Source: Brasilonema sp. UFV-L1
GTDB lineage: Bacteria; Cyanobacteriota; Cyanobacteriia; Cyanobacteriales; Nostocaceae
Assembly: GCF_012912105.1 (NCBI RefSeq)
Contig: NZ_QMEA01000043.1
Coordinates: 1 to 43,162 of the forward strand
Length of the DNA: 43,162 bases
Direction of reading: 5' to 3'
The first letter of the stretch is position 1, and each line of letters starts with the position of its first letter. The position numbers and the translations under genes were made by a program. Shown piece by piece: positions 32,477-40,287 of the stretch. The notes under the pieces are model-generated. The model saw only the letters and a list, made by a program, of their open reading frames with translations, did not search any database and had not been told where the DNA came from.

Positions 32477-33814
32477 CTAACTCCCCTTATACTGAATCCG
32501 ATAAATACGGTTATTTGCTTCTTCAGTGACTAAAAGACTACCATCAGGCAAAACGAGTAAGCCCACAGGACGTCCCCAAGTTTTTGGTCCAGCAGGGTCT
32601 AGGAGAAATCCAGTCAGAAAGTCTTCATAGTAACCTTGCGGTCGTCCTTTGGTGTCGAATGGTACAAATACAACTTTATATCCAGTGCCGCGATCGCGGT
32701 TCCAAGAACCACGAAAGGCAACAAAAGCACCATTACGATACTTTTCAGGGAATGTTTGACCGTCATAAAACTGCAATCCTAATGCAGCTGAGTGCGCTTG
32801 AAATAGCACATCTGGTGTACGAGTCAGACGTGCTAAATCAGGTCGCTTACTCGCACCACCCGACTTCTGACGTGGATCGAGGTTTTTAGGTGTTAGGTAG
32901 GTATAAGGCCAACCATAGAATTCTCCCTGCTGAATGCGTGTCAAGTAATCTGGTACTAAGTCATCACCTATACCATCACGCTCATTAACAGTAGCGTAAA
33001 GTTCTTTAGTCACAGGGTGAAAATCCAAACCAATAGGGTTACGTAAGCCAGAAGCAAAAGTTTGCTGCTGGGAACCATCCAGGTTCATGATTTGCACTGA
33101 AGCCCGTGGTAATTCTTCTTCATCTACATTAGATTCAGAACCAACAGAAACATAGAGTTTTTTCTCATCGGGTGAGACTACCACGTTACGTGTCCAGTGC
33201 TGATTGTAACCACCACCAGGAAGGTCAGCAATTTTTTGACCAGTACCACTCAGTTGCTGTTGACCTTTTTGATAAGGAAATCGCACTACAGCATTCGTAT
33301 TGCCCAAAAAGAAAGAATCACCCCCAAAACTCATCCCAAAAGGAATATTGACTCCGTTGGCTTGTGTGGCAAATGTCTGTTTGACATCAGCCACGCCATC
33401 GCTGTTGGTATCCCGTAGTAAACGAATACGATTTTGCCTTGTCTCAGTGACTAACACATCACCGTTGGGAGTTAAAGCTAACCAGCGAGGTGCATCCAAA
33501 CCATCAGCAAAAACGTTGACCACAAAGCCAGATGGTACACGCAGAGTCGGATTTTCAGGAATTGAGACTACCTGAGGTGACTTTGAAGCACTATCAGTGG
33601 CGTAAGGTTGTGGCAAATCAGCAACATTAATACGGATGGGTGTCGGTGAAAATGGTTCTGTACGAATACCATTTTCCATTTGTGTAGAACTCTGTGCTAG
33701 TTGAGCAGAAGGTGAAGATTGAAGTGTCGGTTCTTCTTCGGACGCACGAGTCTGGTTACAGGCTGCTGCTGTAGTCAGTAGCAGAAAAAGCAGCAAGCAA
33801 CGCAGATGTTTCAT
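32477..33814 (-). CDS. PQQ-type sugar (sorbosone/glucose) dehydrogenase lipoprotein
   Basis: 445 residues. The N-terminus MKHLRCLLLFLLLTTAAACNQ is a lipoprotein signal with lipobox-like TAAAC, so the mature protein is probably membrane-anchored in the periplasm. The body is a six-bladed propeller of the soluble GDH/sorbosone type: GLDAPRWLALTPNGDVLVTE, SVGSESNVDEEE, ASGLRNPIGLDFHP, GEFYGWPYTY, FRGSWNRDRGTGYKVVFVPF and LLVTEEANNRIYRI. These blocks carry the PQQ/calcium residues of the family. No PQQ synthesis genes are here; the cofactor may be imported, or the activity may differ. Confidence 0.85.
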   Translation of the reverse strand: MKHLRCLLLFLLLTTAAACNQTRASEEEPTLQSSPSAQLAQSSTQMENGIRTEPFSPTPIRINVADLPQPYATDSASKSPQVVSIPENPTLRVPSGFVVNVFADGLDAPRWLALTPNGDVLVTETRQNRIRLLRDTNSDGVADVKQTFATQANGVNIPFGMSFGGDSFFLGNTNAVVRFPYQKGQQQLSGTGQKIADLPGGGYNQHWTRNVVVSPDEKKLYVSVGSESNVDEEELPRASVQIMNLDGSQQQTFASGLRNPIGLDFHPVTKELYATVNERDGIGDDLVPDYLTRIQQGEFYGWPYTYLTPKNLDPRQKSGGASKRPDLARLTRTPDVLFQAHSAALGLQFYDGQTFPEKYRNGAFVAFRGSWNRDRGTGYKVVFVPFDTKGRPQGYYEDFLTGFLLDPAGPKTWGRPVGLLVLPDGSLLVTEEANNRIYRIQYKGS

Positions 33815-33897
33815 GGTAGAAATGTCAATAATGATGCACAGCTCCTTAAAGTTAGACCAAAAATTCTAAAACTGTCACCATTCCAAAGTCCGATATT

Positions 33898-33998
33898 ATC
33901 AATTATCAGTTATCAGTTACCAGTTACCAGTTATCAGGTAGGAAAGGGACTCGTCCACCCCTTGTTTACTGTGTACTGTGTACTGTGTACTGTGTACT
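33898..33998. repeat. short tandem repeats (CAGTTATC and TGTGTACTG units)
   Basis: The first half repeats TTATCAGTTATCAGTTACCAG units; the second half is four copies of ACTGTGTACTG-type units (about 33966-33999). No gene. Confidence 0.6.
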
Positions 33999-34005
33999 GA
34001 TGTCA

Positions 34006-35259
34006 TCATGACTTCATAGCCGCTTCCCCAAGTTCACTTGGTCGCACACTCAACTGTTGAGTTTGTTCACCCCGTTGTACCTTGATTTGTAAAGGCTGGT
34101 TGATTCGACTCTGTTCTACCAAGCCTTGCAATTGCTCAGCTGTTGTTATCGCTTGTTCATCAACTTGGGTAATCACATCTCCCCGACGCACACCAGCAGT
34201 AGCAGCAGGACTGTTGGGCATCACTTGTACTACCAATACACCATTGGTTTCTGGTAATATTATTGTCGTATTGGGGTCGCTATTAGATTGTTTTGCTAAT
34301 TCTGGTGTGAGAGTCACCATCCGAACACCAATATAAGGATGCGAGATTTTCTGACCACTCGCCAAAGCATCTTTAATCACCTTGGCTTTGTCAATAGGAA
34401 TAGCAAACCCAATTCCCTGAGCATCAGCACGAATCGCTGTATTAATCCCAATAACTTCACCTTGTTCATTAACTAAGGGACCACCAGAGTTACCAGGATT
34501 GATAGCAGCATCAGTTTGGATAAAGTCCAAGCGTTTATCTGGGATACCAACTTGAGCACTAGAGCGATTCAACGTGCTGATAATACCCAAAGTCACAGTA
34601 TTATCTAATCCTAACGGATTGCCGACTGCGATCGCCCAATCACCCACTTGCAAATCCTTAGAGTTACCAAGAGGAGCAACTGGCAAATTGTTTCCATCAA
34701 TTTTGACAACTGCCAAATCTGAAGGCTCATCCACCCCTTTCACCTCTCCTTTTAACTTGCGTCCATCCTTGAGGGTAACGGTAACAGAATCAGCACCACT
34801 GACAACATGAGCATTCGTGAGAATCATGCCATTGGGGTCAATAATAAAACCAGATCCTTCTCCGCGTTGATGGTACTCTTGAGGCACCCTAGAGAAATCA
34901 TTACCAAAAAAATCCCGGAAAAAAGGGTCACTAAAAAACGGGTCAGGCGTACGCATAGTGATTGTACGCTCCGTATCAATTCTTACAACTGCTGGTCCGA
35001 CTCGATTGACAGCAGCACTCACGAAACTGCGGATAGAAGCTTTTTGAGAGGTTGCTGCTGGAGGTGTGGTTGTTTCTACCGTGGGAGTGATGGGTGCAAC
35101 AGCACTAGGTGGAGACGAGTGCTTAAGAATTTGTAAGTTAGGAAATGCCCATAAAGTCGTCAAGGTTAAACCCACACTCAAGACAGCAACCAGAGCATAA
35201 CTAGTCAACTTAAGCAAGAGGGGAGAGAAACGTTGTTCTTGTGAAGATGACAAAGACAT
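34006..35259 (-). CDS. HtrA/DegP-family serine protease with PDZ domain
   Basis: 417 residues. An N-terminal TM anchor (about 15-33) is followed by a Pro/Thr-rich linker. The trypsin-like domain has His in [11 protein letters not shown] near residue 152, Asp in SDLAVVKID near 183 and Ser in [12 protein letters not shown] near 258, so the catalytic triad is complete. A PDZ domain covers about residues 305-405 ([24 protein letters not shown]). Cyanobacteria carry HhoA, HhoB and HtrA paralogues, and I cannot assign which this is. Likely role: degradation of misfolded proteins in the periplasm or at the thylakoid/plasma membrane. It is divergent from an oxidoreductase. Confidence 0.93.
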   Translation of the reverse strand: MSLSSSQEQRFSPLLLKLTSYALVAVLSVGLTLTTLWAFPNLQILKHSSPPSAVAPITPTVETTTPPAATSQKASIRSFVSAAVNRVGPAVVRIDTERTITMRTPDPFFSDPFFRDFFGNDFSRVPQEYHQRGEGSGFIIDPNGMILTNAHVVSGADSVTVTLKDGRKLKGEVKGVDEPSDLAVVKIDGNNLPVAPLGNSKDLQVGDWAIAVGNPLGLDNTVTLGIISTLNRSSAQVGIPDKRLDFIQTDAAINPGNSGGPLVNEQGEVIGINTAIRADAQGIGFAIPIDKAKVIKDALASGQKISHPYIGVRMVTLTPELAKQSNSDPNTTIILPETNGVLVVQVMPNSPAATAGVRRGDVITQVDEQAITTAEQLQGLVEQSRINQPLQIKVQRGEQTQQLSVRPSELGEAAMKS

Positions 35260-35711
35260 AGTAATTTGTGCGATCGCAAACAGTTATAGGTTGCGTGAAC
35301 CCGAAGAATCAAGTTTTTTTTGACAACCCATCAAAATTGTGTACTTGGATTTAAAAAAAAATCAGTGTCGATAATATCGGCACCTTTACGACTATTATGA
35401 CTGGTGAATGTGTTGTTCAGCGTGCTAGCAATATCTAGTTTTCAGCCTGAGTGAGTTCAATCGCTGTTCTCTGGTCACCAAACGTAAGCTATGAACATCA
35501 GGCGAAATCTGGGCTACCAGAGTTGTTTAACTCTTAAGAGTTAAACTGCAAAAGCTACAGTCTTTTTCTTTGCTTTTATAGGCAAAATAAAGGTTTTCGG
35601 GTTAGTACCGTGTGTCAAAAACAACATAAAATTTTCTGAGTGCAAGATCTGAATCAACATTGAAGCAATTTGTGATAAACAAGCAGTAGAAAAAAGCAAT
35701 CGGAAACTGCT
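35260..35711. other. divergent intergenic region with a 22-bp palindrome
   Basis: About 450 bases between htrA-type and MDR genes transcribed away from each other. It contains the perfect palindrome at 35525-35546 and an oligo-T/oligo-A run near 35313-35360. No gene is supported. Confidence 0.5.
35525..35546. promoter_or_regulatory. perfect 22-bp palindrome GTTTAACTCT/AGAGTTAAAC
   Basis: GTTTAACTCT is followed directly by TA and AGAGTTAAAC, its exact reverse complement. It has no loop and no T-run directly attached, so an operator for a dimeric regulator fits better than a terminator. It lies 165 bp before the MDR start and 265 bp before the protease start. Confidence 0.5.
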
Positions 35712-36722
35712 ATGAAAGTTTGGGAAGTTCACTCAAAAGAAGGTTTAGATGCATTGACACTGGTTGAAAAACCAGAACCACAACCAAAAGCAGGACAAAT
35801 CCTACTGAAAATGCGTGCGGCTTCACTCAATTATCGGGACTTGTTAACTGTCAAAGGCGCATATGGTTCTAAGCAAAAGCTACCGTTTGTTCCACTTTCT
35901 GATGGTGTAGGGGAAGTGGTTGCTGTTGGCGAGAAAGTGAGTAGAGTTAAAGTAGGCGATCGCGTCGCTGGTATCTTCATGCAAACCTGGTTAGAAGGAG
36001 AATTTTCAGCAGATAAATCAAAATCAGCATTGGGTGGAGCGATTGATGGTATCTTAGCTGAGTACGTGACACTTGATGAAGACGGCGTTGTTCATGTCCC
36101 AAAACATCTTTCTGACGAGGAAGCAGCATCATTACCTTGTGCAGCAGTCACTGCTTGGAACGCCTTAACAACAGATGGTAAACTCAAAGCTGGCGACACT
36201 ATCCTCATACAAGGTACAGGAGGAGTGTCTATATTTGCGTTGCAGTTTGGTAAAATAATGGGGGCGCAAGTCATTGCCACTTCCAGCAGCGACTTAAAGT
36301 TAGATAAATTAAAGCAACTTGGAGCATCCGAAGTCATCAATTACAAAACCACACCAAACTGGGATGAAAAAGTTTGGGAACTGACAAATCAGGTGGGTGT
36401 TGACCGTATTATTGAAGTTGGTGGTGCAGAAACCTTCAATAAATCGCTACGTGCTGTTCGCTACGGCGGGCATATCAGTCTGATTGGAGTGCTTTCTGGA
36501 TTCAGCGCAGATGTTAGTACAGTGTCGATTCTGCACAAAGGGATGACTGTACAAGGTATCTACGTAGGTAGTCGCGCCATGTTTGAGGCAATGAACCGAG
36601 CAATTGCTTTACATGATATCAAACCTATTGTTGATCGAGTGTTCCCCTTTGAAGAAGCGCGCCAGGCGTTAGAGTATATGGAAAGTGGAGCACATTTCGG
36701 TAAAATTGCGCTGCGCTTTTAG
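35712..36722 (+). CDS. NAD(P)-dependent MDR-family alcohol dehydrogenase / quinone oxidoreductase
   Basis: 336 residues. Opens MKVWEVHSKEGLDALTLVEK, then the GroES-like domain with AASLNYRDLLTVKGAYG and PLSDGVGEVVAVGEKV. The Rossmann segment is GDTILIQGTGGVSIFALQFGK near residue 160. SLNYRD and the absence of the catalytic-zinc Cys pattern put it with zinc-free quinone oxidoreductase-like members rather than classical alcohol dehydrogenases. The C-terminus (EEARQALEYMESGAHFGKIAL) is complete. Substrate unknown. Confidence 0.88.
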   Translation: MKVWEVHSKEGLDALTLVEKPEPQPKAGQILLKMRAASLNYRDLLTVKGAYGSKQKLPFVPLSDGVGEVVAVGEKVSRVKVGDRVAGIFMQTWLEGEFSADKSKSALGGAIDGILAEYVTLDEDGVVHVPKHLSDEEAASLPCAAVTAWNALTTDGKLKAGDTILIQGTGGVSIFALQFGKIMGAQVIATSSSDLKLDKLKQLGASEVINYKTTPNWDEKVWELTNQVGVDRIIEVGGAETFNKSLRAVRYGGHISLIGVLSGFSADVSTVSILHKGMTVQGIYVGSRAMFEAMNRAIALHDIKPIVDRVFPFEEARQALEYMESGAHFGKIALRF

Positions 36723-36886
36723 GAACAAGACTCAACAGATTTTTGTGAAAAGTTAACTCTTTAGAAGAATTTATCATGGCAAAGTTTTTCAAATTCTTTG
36801 CCACTTTTTCTGTCAATAGAAAGATTAATTCCTTTTATAGTACAAACATAATTAACGGGTGTAAAACATCAAATAGGAGAAAACCC

Positions 36887-37105
36887 GTGACTGACGAGTT
36901 GAAAAAAAGTGACAAAGTGAAGTGGAAGACATCGCAAGGTGAAACGACTGGTGAGGTGGAAAAGAAACTCACTTCACCGACACAAATTAAAGGACATCGT
37001 GTCGCCGCCTCAAAAGATAACCCAGAGTACTTGGTAAAAAGTGACAAAACTGGAAAAGAAGCAGCTCACAAACCTGATTCTTTAGAGAAAATTGAGGAGT
37101 CATGA
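36887..37105 (+). CDS. DUF2945 (HVA1 / Tudor-like) protein
   Basis: 72 residues from a GTG preceded by TAGGAG at 7 bases. The open frame reaches back to 36776, but that part is unrelated. The pattern DKVKWKTSQGETTGEVEKKLTSP, then IKGHRVAASKDNPEYLVKSDKTGKEAAHKP, is the DUF2945 domain, a small Tudor-like fold of unknown role. It overlaps the start of the DUF3140 gene by ATGA. Confidence 0.82.
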   Translation: MTDELKKSDKVKWKTSQGETTGEVEKKLTSPTQIKGHRVAASKDNPEYLVKSDKTGKEAAHKPDSLEKIEES

Positions 37106-37440
37106 ACGTTATGAGTACAGATGTTAAATCAGTGGTTGACGAGTTTTACTCGTCAGTTAATATGACAGCAAAGGAACTGCAATCTTGGCTAGAAACAAAA
37201 GAGTCTCAATCGGTTGGACAAAAAAAAGGAGATGATGAATCCATAGGACATAAATCCGGTAGGTATATCGTCGAACTACTACAAAATAAAAAAGATGATT
37301 ACACTGATGATGAAATCTCACACATGAAAAAAGTCATCAGTTATATCCATCGTCATTGCGCACAACAACCTGATGGTGATGTTGAGCATACTCACTGGCG
37401 CTACTCTTTAATGAATTGGGGACATGACCCGCTAAAATGA
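37102..37440 (+). CDS. DUF3140 domain protein
   Basis: 112 residues. VVDEFYSSVNMTAKELQSWLETKESQSVG and SGRYIVELLQNKK, then YTDDEISHMKKVISYIHRHCAQ with a C-terminal WRYSLMNWGHDP, match DUF3140. A second Met at codon 4 is an alternative start. DUF2945 and DUF3140 genes recur as pairs and are sometimes linked with stress or DNA-related functions, but the role is unknown. Confidence 0.85.
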   Translation: MNVMSTDVKSVVDEFYSSVNMTAKELQSWLETKESQSVGQKKGDDESIGHKSGRYIVELLQNKKDDYTDDEISHMKKVISYIHRHCAQQPDGDVEHTHWRYSLMNWGHDPLK

Positions 37441-37625
37441 GAGATGAATTCAGCAATTCTTGAGTCAGTCGTCAGGAGTAGAATAGCCTTCATACCTGAC
37501 GCGTGAAGTCTAGGTTCTGTACCTCACGCACGAACAAACTGCTGTAGAAAAGATAGCACAAAGTGCAAAACTTTTGACAAGCAACAAATTTACGAGTGTG
37601 CAAAGACTTAAATATTTAAGTAGGC

Positions 37626-38726
37626 TCAAATACACGGAAGTACGACTTGCACAACTGTTTTTTCTCCTAGCTGACTGTGGATGTGCAATTTTCCTCCGTG
37701 TAACTCAGCTATACGTTTAGCGATGATTAAACCTAAACCTGAACCTTGTTGTTCATAAAGTTGGCGCTCAAATTGTCGATATGCTCCCAATTCAGCAATT
37801 TGAGCAGCTGTCATACCTCGTCCGTAGTCAGTTAGTGAGATAATCAGTTGATGATTAACCAAAGTACTTTTCAGATGAACTCTTGTTCCTGATGTTGAAA
37901 ACTTAAAAGCATTATCAATTAACTCTTCAATTATTTTATAAAGTTTTGTCTCGCAAATTTGTAGACAACAGCAACTTTGTAAGTCAACTTGTAAATCTGT
38001 ATAACGTCCTACTTGTTGAGCTTTTTCAGCCATTAATTTTTCCAACGCCATTGAAGGGAAAAGCGTTTTATGGCTTTGCAACTGTTGCATTCGTTTTGGA
38101 TCTGTTGCTAGAATTTCGAGTTCTGTATAAAGTAAAAAATTCTGAACTAATCTGTATAAGCGTTGTCCTGACTTATAAATTCCTTCTGCCATCTCACAAA
38201 TTTCCTGTCGAGAAAGAGTCTCGACTTCTTTCATTAAAAGTTCAGAAAAACCCAAAATACCATTCAGTGGTGTTCTCATTTCGTGAGGAAGAGACTTGGT
38301 AATACTATTACGCAAATCATCCAGCCTTTTTTGTGATTGTTGATGAATGATAAGTTGTTTTTCTAATCGGGAGGAAATTGCAGCAAGTAGTTCTGCACGG
38401 GTAAAAGGCTTTGTTAAATAATCATCAGCTCCCAACTTCATCCCTTGGCGAAAGCTAGCTTTATCACTTTTAGCTGTTAAAAAAATCAATGGAATCGTCG
38501 CTGTTGTCGGTTGTTGACGTAATATATTTAAAACGCCATAACCATCTAATCCTGGCATCATCACGTCACAAAGAATCAAGTCAGGGATTTCTTCTTGAGC
38601 TAACTTGACACCAATCTGACCATTTTCTGCAGAAATGACATTAAAATCTTCATAAGTTAGTAATTCTAAAAGATTCTGTCTGACACTTATCTCATCTTCT
38701 ATGACCAGAATTTTATACATATTCAA
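37626..38726 (-). CDS. response regulator-histidine kinase hybrid
   Basis: 366 residues. N-terminal REC domain with phospho-acceptor Asp in LILCDVMMPGLDGYG near residue 54 and the KPF Lys near 106. HisKA follows with the His in LPHEMRTPLNGILGF near residue 153, then HATPase_c with IIEELIDNAFKFS (N box) near 270 and GSGLGLIIAKRIAELHGG near 335. REC before kinase and no sensory domain suggests a relay protein that takes input from another kinase. The first two residues may be dispensable (second Met at codon 3). Confidence 0.92.
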   Translation of the reverse strand: MNMYKILVIEDEISVRQNLLELLTYEDFNVISAENGQIGVKLAQEEIPDLILCDVMMPGLDGYGVLNILRQQPTTATIPLIFLTAKSDKASFRQGMKLGADDYLTKPFTRAELLAAISSRLEKQLIIHQQSQKRLDDLRNSITKSLPHEMRTPLNGILGFSELLMKEVETLSRQEICEMAEGIYKSGQRLYRLVQNFLLYTELEILATDPKRMQQLQSHKTLFPSMALEKLMAEKAQQVGRYTDLQVDLQSCCCLQICETKLYKIIEELIDNAFKFSTSGTRVHLKSTLVNHQLIISLTDYGRGMTAAQIAELGAYRQFERQLYEQQGSGLGLIIAKRIAELHGGKLHIHSQLGEKTVVQVVLPCI

Positions 38727-39062
38727 TCAAGCTTAATTAATGAAAAATTTTAGATTTTTGGTTTCGTTGACCACTACTTATTATTCACTTGATAACACTT
38801 GATAAGTAGTAAATAGCCATCATTGCGTACACCAAAACACATGAAAATAAGGAGTCAGGAGCGTTTTCCTTGCCTACGCTTCGCCTCCGGTTAGGAGGAA
38901 ATGCGGAATTTTATCTCCTGACTTGGTGGATTCTGAATTCTATTTTCAAGCTAGGTGAACAGAATAAAATATAAAATGCAACCCAATTAAATCCTCTCAA
39001 AAAAAGGTTTTTTTTCTACTTTATACTCATGGCTTTGAAACTGATTATAGATTTTTTAAAAC
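38727..39062. other. intergenic region between two signalling genes
   Basis: About 336 bases. Two inverted pairs are visible: ACTACTTAT/ATAAGTAGT (about 38774-38810) and GTCAGGAG (38854-38861) with CTCCTGAC (38915-38922). They may terminate or process the upstream transcript. No gene is seen. Confidence 0.4.
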
Positions 39063-40274
39063 CTACACACTTAACCGTTTTTTAGCAAATAAAATCTTTT
39101 CAAACTCTGCTACTGGTAATGGAAAACTGAAGAGAAATCCTTGGATAGCGTCACATTTATATTGGCGCAAAAAATTAAGTTCTTGTTCCGTTTCTACACC
39201 TTCAGCAACTGTATGAAGATTGAGATTATGTGCCATTTGAATTAATGCCGTTGTAATGACTGCTTTCTGTGAGTCATTTGCAATATCTTGAATAAAATAT
39301 CTGTCTATTTTTAAAGTATGAATCGGTAATAGCTTTAAATAACTTAAAGAAGAATATCCAGCCCCAAAATCATCAATAGCAATTTTGACACCAAAAGAAT
39401 GAACTTCTTTCATAGTAGAAATTGCTCGATTGATATCTTGCATAATTATGTTCTCTGTTAATTCTAGTTCTAAGCAATCTGGAACTAAATTGTTTGCTAA
39501 TAAAAGATTGATAACTTTTTGACTAAAATTAGGTTGATTTAATTGATGTGCTGATAAATTAACAGCTATGCGTAACTCTGTTAATCCTGCATTATGCCAG
39601 AGCTTTGTTTGTTGACAAACACTCTTTAATACCCAATCACTAATAGGTAGAATTAAACCAGTAGATTCTGCCAAAGGAATCAATTCTGTAGGAGTCACCA
39701 TTCCTAATTTGGGATGTTGCCAACGTAATAAACTTTCAGCAGCGATGATTCTACCAGAACGAACATCGACTATTGGTTGATAGTAAACTAGAAATTGTTG
39801 AAAATCTCCCTGCTCTATAGTACGACGTAAATACATTTCCATCATTTGTACTTTAGGAGAGAATGTCTGCGCCTCCAATTTTGTACAGACTCGCTTTATG
39901 AAAGTTGCTTGCTTTGCTAAGCGGCTTGTGATTGCATTTAATAATTCTGTACGAGTAAATGGTTTAGTCAGATAATCATCAGCACCTAAATCCATCCCTT
40001 GACGAAAATCAGATCTCGCAGATTTTGCTGTGAGAAAAATAAATGGAATAGTTGCTGTGACTGCTTCTTCACGTAATGTTGTCAGTACACCATAACCATC
40101 AATTTCTGGCATCATTAAGTCACATAAAATTAAATCGGGGACTTCAGAAACTGCTAACTCTAGCCCGATACGCCCATTCGGAGCAGCAATAGTTTCAAAC
40201 TCTTCTGCAGCTAACAAATCTATAATATTTTCTCGTACTAATTTTTCGTCTTCAATGACTAAAATTTTGGTCAT
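39063..40274 (-). CDS. response regulator with EAL domain (putative c-di-GMP phosphodiesterase)
   Basis: About 403 residues from the ATG at 40274, chosen because GAGG lies 7 bases before it; an ATG at 40295 has no such site. REC domain with Asp in LILCDLMMPEIDGYG near residue 54 and KPFTRTE near 105. The EAL domain starts near residue 150 (AESLLRWQHP, an ESL variant of EAL) and contains LELTENIIMQD, IDDFGAGYSSLSYLKLLP, LKIDRYFI and AEGVETEQELNFL, so the metal and catalytic residues appear present. It probably hydrolyses cyclic di-GMP under control of phosphorylation. It starts 13 bases after the CBS-PAS kinase and is likely its output. Confidence 0.92.
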   Translation of the reverse strand: MTKILVIEDEKLVRENIIDLLAAEEFETIAAPNGRIGLELAVSEVPDLILCDLMMPEIDGYGVLTTLREEAVTATIPFIFLTAKSARSDFRQGMDLGADDYLTKPFTRTELLNAITSRLAKQATFIKRVCTKLEAQTFSPKVQMMEMYLRRTIEQGDFQQFLVYYQPIVDVRSGRIIAAESLLRWQHPKLGMVTPTELIPLAESTGLILPISDWVLKSVCQQTKLWHNAGLTELRIAVNLSAHQLNQPNFSQKVINLLLANNLVPDCLELELTENIIMQDINRAISTMKEVHSFGVKIAIDDFGAGYSSLSYLKLLPIHTLKIDRYFIQDIANDSQKAVITTALIQMAHNLNLHTVAEGVETEQELNFLRQYKCDAIQGFLFSFPLPVAEFEKILFAKKRLSV

Positions 40275-40287
40275 GATTTGCCTCTGA

